From CAZZDA01 sp964652585 (GTDB lineage: Bacteria; Patescibacteriota; Patescibacteriia; UBA1544), in contig CAZZDA010000060.1 of assembly GCA_964652585.1 (NCBI GenBank), forward strand, positions 1 through 5,441: 5,441 nucleotides of DNA, read 5' to 3'. Positions 1-5,426 of the stretch are shown here, piece after piece (within the stretch, counting starts at the first letter, position 1; each line of letters opens with the position of its first letter). Under the pieces are notes generated by a model. It was not told where the DNA came from, did not search any database, and was given only the letters and a program-made list of their open reading frames with translations. A program made the position numbers and the translations under genes.

Positions 1-27
1 GCCTTTCAGGCGACCCCACTCATCAAG

Positions 28-46
28 CCACCCGCTTTGCGGGGGG
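28..46. other. GC-rich hairpin at left edge
   Basis: CCCGC (31-35) pairs with GCGGG (39-43) around a TTT loop, and CC (28-29) with GG (45-46) after an A/G mismatch. A smaller hairpin, GCCT (1-4) with AGGC (8-11), precedes it. The first 60 bases are about 62% G+C, well above the rest of the window. The stem resembles the stem of a rho-independent terminator for a gene to the left, but no T-run follows directly on either strand, so this is only a candidate. Frame 1 is open from base 1 to a TGA at 55-57 (18 codons), too short to call a gene tail. Confidence 0.3.
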
Positions 47-54
47 TGTCTGAC

Positions 55-98
55 TGACAACATTGGCATTTTTCTTTGTTGTAGGTTGTAAGTTAATA
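55..98. repeat. Weak copy of heptamer inverted-array element
   Basis: Three adjacent 7-mers in one orientation, GTTGTAG (78-84), GTTGTAA (85-91) and GTTAATA (92-98), stand just before the glycerate kinase start. One opposite-orientation 7-mer, TGACAAC (55-61), lies upstream, and a T-rich core (62-77) sits between. ACAAC (57-61) can pair with GTTGT (78-82). The arrangement matches the two stronger elements at 1478-1566 and 4345-4411, but the sequence identity is lower and the left arm is short, so membership of the family is inferred. The TAA inside the second heptamer (89-91) is the in-frame stop that fixes the downstream gene start at 107. Confidence 0.45.
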
Positions 99-100
99 AT
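95..100 (+). promoter_or_regulatory. Candidate -10 box for the glycerate kinase gene
   Basis: AATAAT matches TATAAT at 5 of 6 positions. Seven bases downstream lies A107, the first base of the start codon, so this promoter would give a leaderless mRNA. This agrees with the absence of any Shine-Dalgarno sequence before the ATG. The -35 position (around 72-77, TTCTTT) is poor, so the call is tentative. Confidence 0.35.
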
Positions 101-106
101 TTCCCC

Positions 107-1474
107 ATGCAAAAACATCAACTGATCAAAAACTATGATCAACTTGTCGCCAATGGCGAGCATCTTGAAACTCGCGCGTACCGGGATCTGCTTTTGCAAT
201 CGTTGGAAAAAGCGACCGCATCCTTCATGCCTGAAGAGGCGATGAAGTCTCATGTGGAAGTGGACGGACAAGTACTGCATATACAAGGGCAAAAATGGTA
301 TCTGCCAAAATTTGAAAATGTGTATGTCGTAGGTGCCGGAAAAGCGGCGGGAAAAATGGCGGAAGTCTTGGAAGAAATGATGGGTGAGGTGATTACCGAA
401 GGGTTGGTATTGACGCGCCCCGGAACCTATCATACCAACCATATCACGGTGCGTACGCTTGATCCTGACTCAAAGGATGAAGTGCGTCTCAAGGAAAGTA
501 AAAAAATTGTTGCACTTGCCAAAAAAGCCAAAAAACACGATCTGGTCATTGCGCTTTTTTCAGGAGGCGGCAGTTCACTTTTTGAAGTACCGATGACCGG
601 AGTGACCATTGCTGATATTCACGAGACAAACCATCTTTTACAGCAACAGGGCGCTTCTATTGGAGATATTAATATGGTACGCAAGCACCTTTCTTTGGTG
701 AAGGGAGGAAAGCTTGCGAGTGCCATAGCTCCGGCAACAGGGGTAACACTTTTACTTTCAAATGTGACAGGTGATCAATTGCATGTTATTGCGTCAGGTC
801 CGACAGCGGGGGACGCAACAACACCAAAAGAAGCGTTGGAAGTTTTAAAACGTTATAGTGTTGCGGGAAAAGTACCACATTCGGTAAAATCCGCATTGGA
901 ACAACAGCACAGCGATAAACCTGTTCTTGACAATCCCTATATCTCCAATGTAGTAATCGGCAGCAATAGGCTTTGTTTAGGTATTGTTGCCCGAGAACTT
1001 AAAGAACATAATGTAGCGGTATTTGAGGTGACAAACCAATTACAAGGTGAGGCGCGTGATGTTGGCGCCTCTATTGCGCGTATGGTTTCGGCTCGCGCTC
1101 GCCATGTACTGCCTACCGCATTTCTTTTTGGTGGAGAAACGACAGTGACGGTTACGGGTAAAGGAAGGGGAGGAAGAAATCAAGAGCTCATGTTAAGTCT
1201 TGGTTTGGAGTTGGAGAAGCTCAAATTTGACCACCCGTACGTTGCGCTTGGCTTTGCAACAGACGGTCATGACGCAACCGATGAAGCCGCGGGCGCGGTG
1301 ATTGACTACCAAACTTCTTCTCGTGCGAAAAAACACAAGCTTTCTTTAGAGAAATATCTACGTAACAATGATTCCTTTACCTTTTTTGATCGATTAGACG
1401 ATCTGATTGTTACCGGACAGACGCGAACGAATGTGGGAGATGTTATTATTGTGTTTATTGATCCGAAGCCGTAA
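107..1474 (+). CDS. Glycerate 2-kinase, class II (DUF4147/MOFRL family)
   Basis: A 455-residue cytoplasmic enzyme of the GckA/TtuD type, which in this family phosphorylates D-glycerate with ATP to 2-phosphoglycerate, feeding lower glycolysis. The N-terminal domain has VGAGKAAGKMAE with G76-K79, the glycine-rich SGGGSS (152-157), NMVRKHLSLVKGGK (189-202), SNVTGD (218-223) and SGPT (230-233). The C-terminal MOFRL domain has GGETT (342-346), GRGGRNQEL (353-361) and ATDGHDATDEAAGA from about 384. Length is normal for the family. Most members have SDV in place of SNV at 218-220. The start is fixed by an in-frame TAA at 89-91 with no other start codon before 107, and the N-terminal helix region looks complete. 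There is no Shine-Dalgarno site. It is followed by its own terminator, so it is not in the rsmI operon. The family assignment is firm; the exact physiological substrate is inferred from the family. Confidence 0.93.
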   Translation: MQKHQLIKNYDQLVANGEHLETRAYRDLLLQSLEKATASFMPEEAMKSHVEVDGQVLHIQGQKWYLPKFENVYVVGAGKAAGKMAEVLEEMMGEVITEGLVLTRPGTYHTNHITVRTLDPDSKDEVRLKESKKIVALAKKAKKHDLVIALFSGGGSSLFEVPMTGVTIADIHETNHLLQQQGASIGDINMVRKHLSLVKGGKLASAIAPATGVTLLLSNVTGDQLHVIASGPTAGDATTPKEALEVLKRYSVAGKVPHSVKSALEQQHSDKPVLDNPYISNVVIGSNRLCLGIVARELKEHNVAVFEVTNQLQGEARDVGASIARMVSARARHVLPTAFLFGGETTVTVTGKGRGGRNQELMLSLGLELEKLKFDHPYVALGFATDGHDATDEAAGAVIDYQTSSRAKKHKLSLEKYLRNNDSFTFFDRLDDLIVTGQTRTNVGDVIIVFIDPKP

Positions 1475-1477
1475 ATC

Positions 1478-1566
1478 TCACAACTCATAGCTCGTAACTC
1501 ACAACCTCTTCCTTGTAAGGGGTTGTTTTTTATCTTGAGTTTCAAGTTCTAAGTTATGAGCTACGA
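1478..1566. repeat. Heptamer inverted-array element, copy between glycerate kinase and rsmI
   Basis: The left arm is four contiguous 7-mers in register: TCACAAC (1478), TCATAGC (1485), TCGTAAC (1492) and TCACAAC (1499). The right arm is four 7-mers of the complementary form: GTTTCAA (1539), GTTCTAA (1546), GTTATGA (1553) and GCTACGA (1560). Bases 1484-1498 can pair with 1553-1567 as a 15-position stem with one G-U and one A/C mismatch. The stem encloses the terminator hairpin at 1501-1526. The right arm (1536-1560) matches 4388-4412 at 21 of 25 positions, and the left arm (1482-1498) matches 4349-4365 at 15 of 17, so the two elements are related copies. They resemble in style the short tandem heptanucleotide repeats known from cyanobacteria; homology to those is not claimed. 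Confidence 0.85.
1501..1531 (+). terminator. Rho-independent terminator of the glycerate kinase gene
   Basis: ACAACCTCTT (1501-1510) pairs with AAGGGGTTGT (1517-1526) over ten positions (one G-U) around the six-base loop CCTTGT. Six T residues (1526-1531) follow. It lies 26 bases after the stop codon and sits inside the heptamer element, whose fourth left-arm unit contributes the base of the stem. Confidence 0.9.
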
Positions 1567-1573
1567 GAGAAGG

Positions 1574-1602
1574 TTGATTTTTAGGGTGTTGGATGATACA
1601 CT
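1574..1602 (+). promoter_or_regulatory. Sigma70-like promoter of rsmI
   Basis: The -35 box is TTGATT (1574-1579, 4 of 6 to TTGACA). A 17-base spacer separates it from the -10 box TACACT (1597-1602, 4 of 6 to TATAAT). Transcription would start around 1609-1612, at or within three bases of the ATG at 1612, giving a leaderless or nearly leaderless mRNA. Its position directly after the upstream terminator supports it as the start of the rsmI-metG-cvpA operon. Confidence 0.6.
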
Positions 1603-1611
1603 GGTGTTTGT

Positions 1612-2304
1612 ATGAGAAATATAGGAACACTCTATGTTGTGGCAACACCTATCGGCAATCTGGAAGATGTGACTTTGCGGGCACTTCGTGTGTTGAAAGA
1701 GGTGAATACAATCTTATGTGAAGATACGCGGATGACCAAGCGGCTTTTGGAACGATATGATATTGCCACGCCGCTCATGAGTTATCATATACATAGCAAG
1801 GTCTCTAAAGTGGATAAGGTGCTATCTTTGCTCGAAGAAGGAAAAGATCTTGCACTGGTGTCTGACGCCGGTACGCCTTGCATTTCTGATCCGGGAGTTT
1901 TGTTGGTTGCACGCATAAGAGAAAAATTTGGAAATAGTGTTCAGATCATTCCTTTGCCGGGTCCAAGCGCGGTGCTCTCGGCACTTTCGGTGAGTGGATT
2001 ACCATCTTCTGATTTTCTTTTTCTCGGATTTTTGCCGCATAAAAAAGGTAGAGAAACACTGTTTAAAGAAATTGCCGACTCAAAACGAACAGTCGCTTTG
2101 TATGAATCTCCTTATAGAATGCTCAAAACTCTTCAATCGTTATATGCTCATTTGGATAAGCAGAGGAAAATAGTGGTGGCGCGGGAATTAACCAAGATCT
2201 ATGAAGAAGTGGTGTCAGGTACTGCTGAAGAGGTGTTGTCGTATTACGAAGGTAATTCGGACAAAGTAAAAGGTGAATTTGTGGTGATGGTTGGTGGGAA
2301 ATAA
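1612..2304 (+). CDS. rsmI: 16S rRNA (cytidine(1402)-2'-O)-methyltransferase
   Basis: RsmI uses S-adenosylmethionine to methylate the 2'-OH of C1402 in 16S rRNA, in the decoding centre next to the P-site. The tetrapyrrole-methylase fold is visible from TPIGNLED (12-19) through CEDTRMTKRLLERY to SDAGTPCISDPG (from 84), then PLPGPSAVLSALSVSGLPS, FLGFLPHKKGR, ALYESPYRM, VARELTKIYEE and the closing KGEFVVMV. At 230 residues it stops right after the catalytic core. Longer homologues such as E. coli RsmI (about 286 residues) have a C-terminal extension that is missing here. The start is forced by an in-frame TGA at 1594-1596 with no alternative start codon before 1612. There is no clear ribosome binding site, consistent with the leaderless promoter just upstream. 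metG follows after 14 bp, so the two are probably cotranscribed. Confidence 0.95.
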   Translation: MRNIGTLYVVATPIGNLEDVTLRALRVLKEVNTILCEDTRMTKRLLERYDIATPLMSYHIHSKVSKVDKVLSLLEEGKDLALVSDAGTPCISDPGVLLVARIREKFGNSVQIIPLPGPSAVLSALSVSGLPSSDFLFLGFLPHKKGRETLFKEIADSKRTVALYESPYRMLKTLQSLYAHLDKQRKIVVARELTKIYEEVVSGTAEEVLSYYEGNSDKVKGEFVVMVGGK

Positions 2305-2318
2305 GACTCCATAATAAT

Positions 2319-3827
2319 ATGAAAAAATTCTACGTTACAACATCAATTCCTTATGTCAATGCAAAGCCGCATATTGGCCATGCATTGGAATTTGTGCAAG
2401 CTGATGTGTTGGCGCGATATTGGAGGGAGACGGCACAAGAGAAAAAAGAAGTCTTTTTTTTGACCGGGTCGGATGAGAATGGGAGTAAAAACTATAAAAC
2501 AGCAAAAGAAGAAGGGGTAACAACTGAAGAATTTGTCACAAAGCACCGGGAAGCATTTCAAAACTTGTTAGAACAACTTGCCATCACCAATGATGATTTT
2601 ATTTCCACAACTGACCAAGAACGCCATTGGACATGCGCACAAAAGATGTGGCAACTTTTGGAAAAGACAGGCGATATCTATAAAGATACCTATGCGGGAT
2701 ACTATTGCGTGGGGTGTGAAGCTTATATTCTGGAAAAAGAACTCGTTGACGGAAAATGCGCCGTTCATCAAAAAGAGCCAGAGCATTTAGAAGAAGAAAA
2801 TTACTTCTTTCGGCTCTCAAAGTATACTGATGAGATTTTGAAGCGGGTTGAAAAAAATGAGCTGCATATCGTACCAGAATCACGTAAAAAGGAAATCGTG
2901 AATGTTTTGCGTGATGGTTTGCAAGATATAAGCTTCTCACGCCCAAAAGACAAACTTCCATGGGGTGTGCCAGTTCCAAATGATCCGGAGCATGTTATGT
3001 ATGTCTGGTGTGATGCGTTGACCAATTATCTTTCCGGAATAGGATGCACTGCGGATGAGAAACAATTTAAAAAATTCTGGCCGGCAAATGTTCATGTTAT
3101 AGGAAAAGATATTGTGCGTTTTCATGCGGCTATTTGGCCGGGAATGTTGCTTGCAGCTGGATTGGAGCTACCCAAAACCATACTCGTACATGGTTTTGTG
3201 CATACCAAAGGTGAAAAAATGAGCAAATCGCTCGGGAATGTGGTGGATCCGAAAGAACTCGCAGAAACATATGGCACTGATGCCTTGCGCTACTATTTAT
3301 TGCGGGAAATTCCAACGACAGGGGATGGTGATTTTACGCTTGAGCGTTTTGAAAAACGCTACAGCGCTGACTTAGCTAATGACTTGGGGAATCTTTTTAG
3401 CCGCGTGGTCGCAATGACCGAGAAAGATTTTGACGGTGAAGTACCAAAAGCGAAGGCTGACAAAACATTGTCTACACAAACAACATGGAATTCTTATCAT
3501 ACACACATCCAAAACTTTCAATTTGATAAAGCGTTAGAAACCGTATGGCAGCATATCAGTGTATGTAATCGTTATATTGAAGAGCAAAAGCCGTGGGAAA
3601 AAGGAAGTAAGAAAAAACGGGATGTAATGCTCTATTCACTTTTAGAATCTTTGCGGCACTATGCATTGATGCTGCAACCGTTTGTGCCAACTACATCGGC
3701 TGCAATGTTACAACGCCTTGGTACGGAAAATATTTTAACGCAAGATTTTGGAGAACTGACCGCGGGAACAAAGGTTGCAAAAGGCGATGCACTATTTCCA
3801 CGACTGGAAAGGAATAAAGAATTATGA
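2319..3827 (+). CDS. metG: Methionine--tRNA ligase (class I, short form)
   Basis: Charges tRNA-Met and initiator tRNA with methionine using ATP, in the cytoplasm. Class I signatures are HIGH (18-21) and KMSKS (300-304). The inserted connective-peptide domain has one zinc knuckle with C130, C133, C147 and H150. Other family blocks are FLTGSDENG with D52, YVWCDALTNYLSG, HVIGKDIVRFHAAIWP and, in the helical anticodon-binding domain, ANDLGNLFSRV and RYIEEQKPW. At 502 residues it lacks the C-terminal EMAPII/Trbp111-like tRNA-binding domain of longer MetRS, as in the short forms. The usual DEHG motif reads DENG here (N54) and the usual VWFDA reads VWCDA. The start matches the family N-terminus (KKFYVTTSIPYVN). 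It lies 14 bp after rsmI and its TGA overlaps the cvpA start by four bases. A product identification error is unlikely. Confidence 0.97.
   Translation: MKKFYVTTSIPYVNAKPHIGHALEFVQADVLARYWRETAQEKKEVFFLTGSDENGSKNYKTAKEEGVTTEEFVTKHREAFQNLLEQLAITNDDFISTTDQERHWTCAQKMWQLLEKTGDIYKDTYAGYYCVGCEAYILEKELVDGKCAVHQKEPEHLEEENYFFRLSKYTDEILKRVEKNELHIVPESRKKEIVNVLRDGLQDISFSRPKDKLPWGVPVPNDPEHVMYVWCDALTNYLSGIGCTADEKQFKKFWPANVHVIGKDIVRFHAAIWPGMLLAAGLELPKTILVHGFVHTKGEKMSKSLGNVVDPKELAETYGTDALRYYLLREIPTTGDGDFTLERFEKRYSADLANDLGNLFSRVVAMTEKDFDGEVPKAKADKTLSTQTTWNSYHTHIQNFQFDKALETVWQHISVCNRYIEEQKPWEKGSKKKRDVMLYSLLESLRHYALMLQPFVPTTSAAMLQRLGTENILTQDFGELTAGTKVAKGDALFPRLERNKEL
3806..3813 (+). promoter_or_regulatory. Shine-Dalgarno site of cvpA
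   Basis: GGAAAGGA, containing AAGGA, ends 10 bases before the cvpA ATG and lies within the last codons of metG. It is the only convincing Shine-Dalgarno site in front of any of the five genes, and it fits the internal operon position where a leaderless start is impossible. Confidence 0.6.
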
Positions 3828-4357
3828 ACTACACACCACTCATCTTTGATATCATACTTCTCTTCATTATTTCCGGATTCTTTTTTTACGGATTCTTTTT
3901 TGGTTTCTTTAGAACACTTGGCTCCATTGTAGGATTTTTTATTGGAGCAATTTTTGCGAGCATCTATTTTGATGAGGCGGCGTCATGGATAGCTCCAGTT
4001 ATTGGGGATAGAGAAAGTATTGCCAAGGTACTAGGGTTTTTAGCTGTCTTTTTTGTGGTGAATCAAGTAACGGGATGGATATTTTACCTTTTAGACAAAC
4101 TTGTGCACTTGATGCGCTTTATTCCTTTTTTGAAAACATTTAATCGTTTACTTGGAGCGACGCTTGGTATTGTTGAAGGAAGTCTTATCGTTGGGCTGGT
4201 GCTCTATGTTATTCAGATCTTTGCAGGTATGACATTTGTCGGCGGGTGGATAGAGCAATCGCTTGTTGCTAAGGTGCTCTTGCCGTTTGTTGATGTTGTC
4301 GTACCGTATTTCCCGGAGATCATAGAGAAAGTACAAACTTTCACACATAACTCGTAG
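3824..4357 (+). CDS. CvpA-family integral membrane protein
   Basis: A 177-residue hydrophobic protein with four likely membrane segments at about residues 6-28, 31-49, 66-90 and 109-133, then an amphipathic tail. The pattern FDIILLFIISGFFFYGFFFG, a glycine-containing second segment, and NRLLGATLGIVEGSLIVGLVLY (residues 107-128) is typical of the CvpA family (colicin V production proteins). Their molecular role is poorly defined; E. coli CvpA is linked to colicin V export and envelope homeostasis. The start codon overlaps the metG stop (ATGA), suggesting translational coupling, and a Shine-Dalgarno site precedes it. The TAG stop (4355-4357) and the codons for the last residues, HNS, lie inside the heptamer repeat at 4345-4411, so the C-terminus has been set by the repeat. 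The family call is good; a specific function cannot be given. Confidence 0.82.
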   Translation: MNYTPLIFDIILLFIISGFFFYGFFFGFFRTLGSIVGFFIGAIFASIYFDEAASWIAPVIGDRESIAKVLGFLAVFFVVNQVTGWIFYLLDKLVHLMRFIPFLKTFNRLLGATLGIVEGSLIVGLVLYVIQIFAGMTFVGGWIEQSLVAKVLLPFVDVVVPYFPEIIEKVQTFTHNS

Positions 4358-4411
4358 CTCATAACATATAACTTTTTCTTTTAGTTATGAGTGCCAAGTT
4401 CTAGGTTATGG
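4345..4411. repeat. Heptamer inverted-array element, copy joining cvpA and tatD
   Basis: The left arm has four 7-mers: ACATAAC (4345), TCGTAGC (4352), TCATAAC (4359) and ATATAAC (4366). The core is pyrimidine-rich (4373-4383). The right arm has GTTATGA (4384), GTGCCAA (4391), GTTCTAG (4398) and GTTATGG (4405). CTCATAAC (4358-4365) pairs perfectly with GTTATGAG (4384-4391). Unlike the copy at 1478-1566 there is no GC-rich hairpin followed by T residues, so read-through from cvpA into tatD is likely. The element contains the cvpA stop codon (4355-4357) and the tatD start codon (4408-4410). Confidence 0.85.
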
Positions 4412-5214
4412 GATTTATTGATACTCACGCGCATATCATGGACAAGAGGTTTGATATTGACCGCAAAGAAGCACTGCAACGGTATTGGAGAAGTGGAGGA
4501 GAATTGCTTATCAATATTGGTGCGACTATTTCTGAAAGTAAGAAAAATATTGCGCTTGCCGAACAAGACAAGCGTATTTTTTCGAGTGTTGGCATTCATC
4601 CTCACGAGGCACTGCATATAACTGAGTCAGATATCAAAACAATAAGCACACTTGCGCAAAATGATCGGGTTGTAGCAATCGGTGAGTGTGGATTGGATTA
4701 TTTTTGGCGGAGAGATACAAGAGATGATCGTATAAAAATAGATGAGACAAAAAAAGCGCAGCGGCAACTTTTTGATGTGCAGCTTTCTTTTGCGTCAAAG
4801 TTGGGCTTGCCAATTGTTGTCCATGGCAGAGACGCGCATGAAGATATTGCGGCGTTGCTGGAAAAACACATACGAGAAGGAGGTTTGTCAAAGAGAGGGG
4901 TTCTACATTGCTTTACCGGAACAGAGGAAGAGGCGAAAACATATCTTGATCTCGGATTCTTTATTTCCTTTACGGGTATTATCACTTTTGGCGACAAAAC
5001 ATTAGAAGAGGTGGCACAAGTGGTTTCGCTGGAGAGCGTGTGCATTGAAACTGATTGTCCCTACTTGGCACCCGTGCCATACAGAGGAAAGCGCAATGAA
5101 CCGGCATATGTGAGAGAGGTAGCTAAAAAGATTGCGGCATTAAAAAGTGTATCTCTTGAGAAAGTTATTGAACAAACAACGAAAAATGCAAAATCACTTT
5201 TTTCTTGCGAGTAA
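4408..5214 (+). CDS. tatD: TatD-family metal-dependent hydrolase (DNase)
   Basis: A 268-residue cytoplasmic TIM-barrel hydrolase. Members act as Mg-dependent 3'-5' exonucleases or deoxyribonucleases in DNA repair and DNA turnover. Metal-site motifs are all present: FIDTHAH with H7 and H9, VGIHPHEA with H64, GECGLDYFW with E93, VVHGRDAHED with H139, LHCFTGT with H167, and ETDCPYLAPVPYRGKRNEP with D216. A charged insert follows GLDYFW (RRDTRDDRIKIDET, about 101-114), longer than in many homologues. The start is forced: TAG lies in frame at 4402-4404, only GTT separates it from the ATG, and the conserved FIDTHAH begins at residue 3. No Shine-Dalgarno site is seen. Both that stop and the start codon lie in the heptamer repeat. 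The 50-bp gap to cvpA has no terminator, so it is probably the last gene of the rsmI operon. Substrate specificity within the family is not determined. Confidence 0.94.
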   Translation: MGFIDTHAHIMDKRFDIDRKEALQRYWRSGGELLINIGATISESKKNIALAEQDKRIFSSVGIHPHEALHITESDIKTISTLAQNDRVVAIGECGLDYFWRRDTRDDRIKIDETKKAQRQLFDVQLSFASKLGLPIVVHGRDAHEDIAALLEKHIREGGLSKRGVLHCFTGTEEEAKTYLDLGFFISFTGIITFGDKTLEEVAQVVSLESVCIETDCPYLAPVPYRGKRNEPAYVREVAKKIAALKSVSLEKVIEQTTKNAKSLFSCE

Positions 5215-5241
5215 ACATCAATATACGACATTGCATTTTGT

Positions 5242-5331
5242 GCATAGCTGGTTTGACCCTGTAGTAGAATTTCCAAATGAGCCATGCGGCTCATAAACAC
5301 AACTCTACTACATATTGAATTTGCACTATGC
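5242..5331. other. Nested inverted-repeat structure, possible structured RNA
   Basis: Three nested stems can form. GCATAG (5242-5247) pairs with CTATGC (5326-5331). GTAGTAGA (5261-5268) pairs with TCTACTAC (5304-5311). ATGAGCC (5277-5283) pairs with GGCTCAT (5288-5294) around an ATGC tetraloop. All stems are perfect. The internal loops are of similar size on both sides (13 and 14 bases for the outermost). No T-run follows on either strand, so it is not a standard terminator, and no ORF explains it. It could be a small RNA, a leader element of the next gene or the remnant of an inverted-repeat element. Strand and function are unknown. Confidence 0.4.
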
Positions 5332-5420
5332 TGCGTATGAGCACAAACGTACAATATAAAACTAACTTGAAAATTTCACTACAAGGACCGTTCTATTCTC
5401 AAAACAAATGCGACATAGGG

Positions 5421-5426
5421 TATACT
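5421..5426 (+). promoter_or_regulatory. Candidate -10 box for a gene beyond the right edge
   Basis: TATACT matches TATAAT at 5 of 6 positions. A weak -35 candidate, TTCTCA (5396-5401), lies 19 bases upstream. Transcription would begin around 5433, close to the window end, so any gene it serves lies outside the window. Confidence 0.35.

Noticed and set aside
1..57. Possible C-terminal tail of a gene cut by the left edge.
   Set aside because: Two forward frames stop within 57 bases and one runs to about 90, none with a recognisable motif, and the stretch is better explained by its hairpins.
23..442. A 139-codon open frame on the minus strand opposite the glycerate kinase.
   Set aside because: It lies almost wholly opposite a well-supported conserved gene and its translation resembles no family, being rich in His and Phe as expected from an antisense frame.
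1556..1615. A 19-codon reading frame whose TGA overlaps the rsmI ATG, looking like a leader peptide.
   Set aside because: It begins in a repeat heptamer and contains the rsmI promoter, so it would not be on the rsmI transcript; no ribosome binding site.
4367..4372. TATAAC as a -10 box for a separate tatD promoter.
   Set aside because: No -35 box at the right distance, and the hexamer is part of a repeat unit; transcription from the upstream operon explains tatD without it.
4698..5045. A 115-codon minus-strand frame inside tatD.
   Set aside because: Fully antisense to a conserved gene with all metal-binding motifs; its Ser/Cys-rich translation looks like an antisense shadow.
5251..5278. Possible CRISPR repeat, with 5365-5388 as a tracr-like anti-repeat.
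   Set aside because: Only one copy is present with no regularly spaced repeats, no cas gene in the window and only 75% complementarity.
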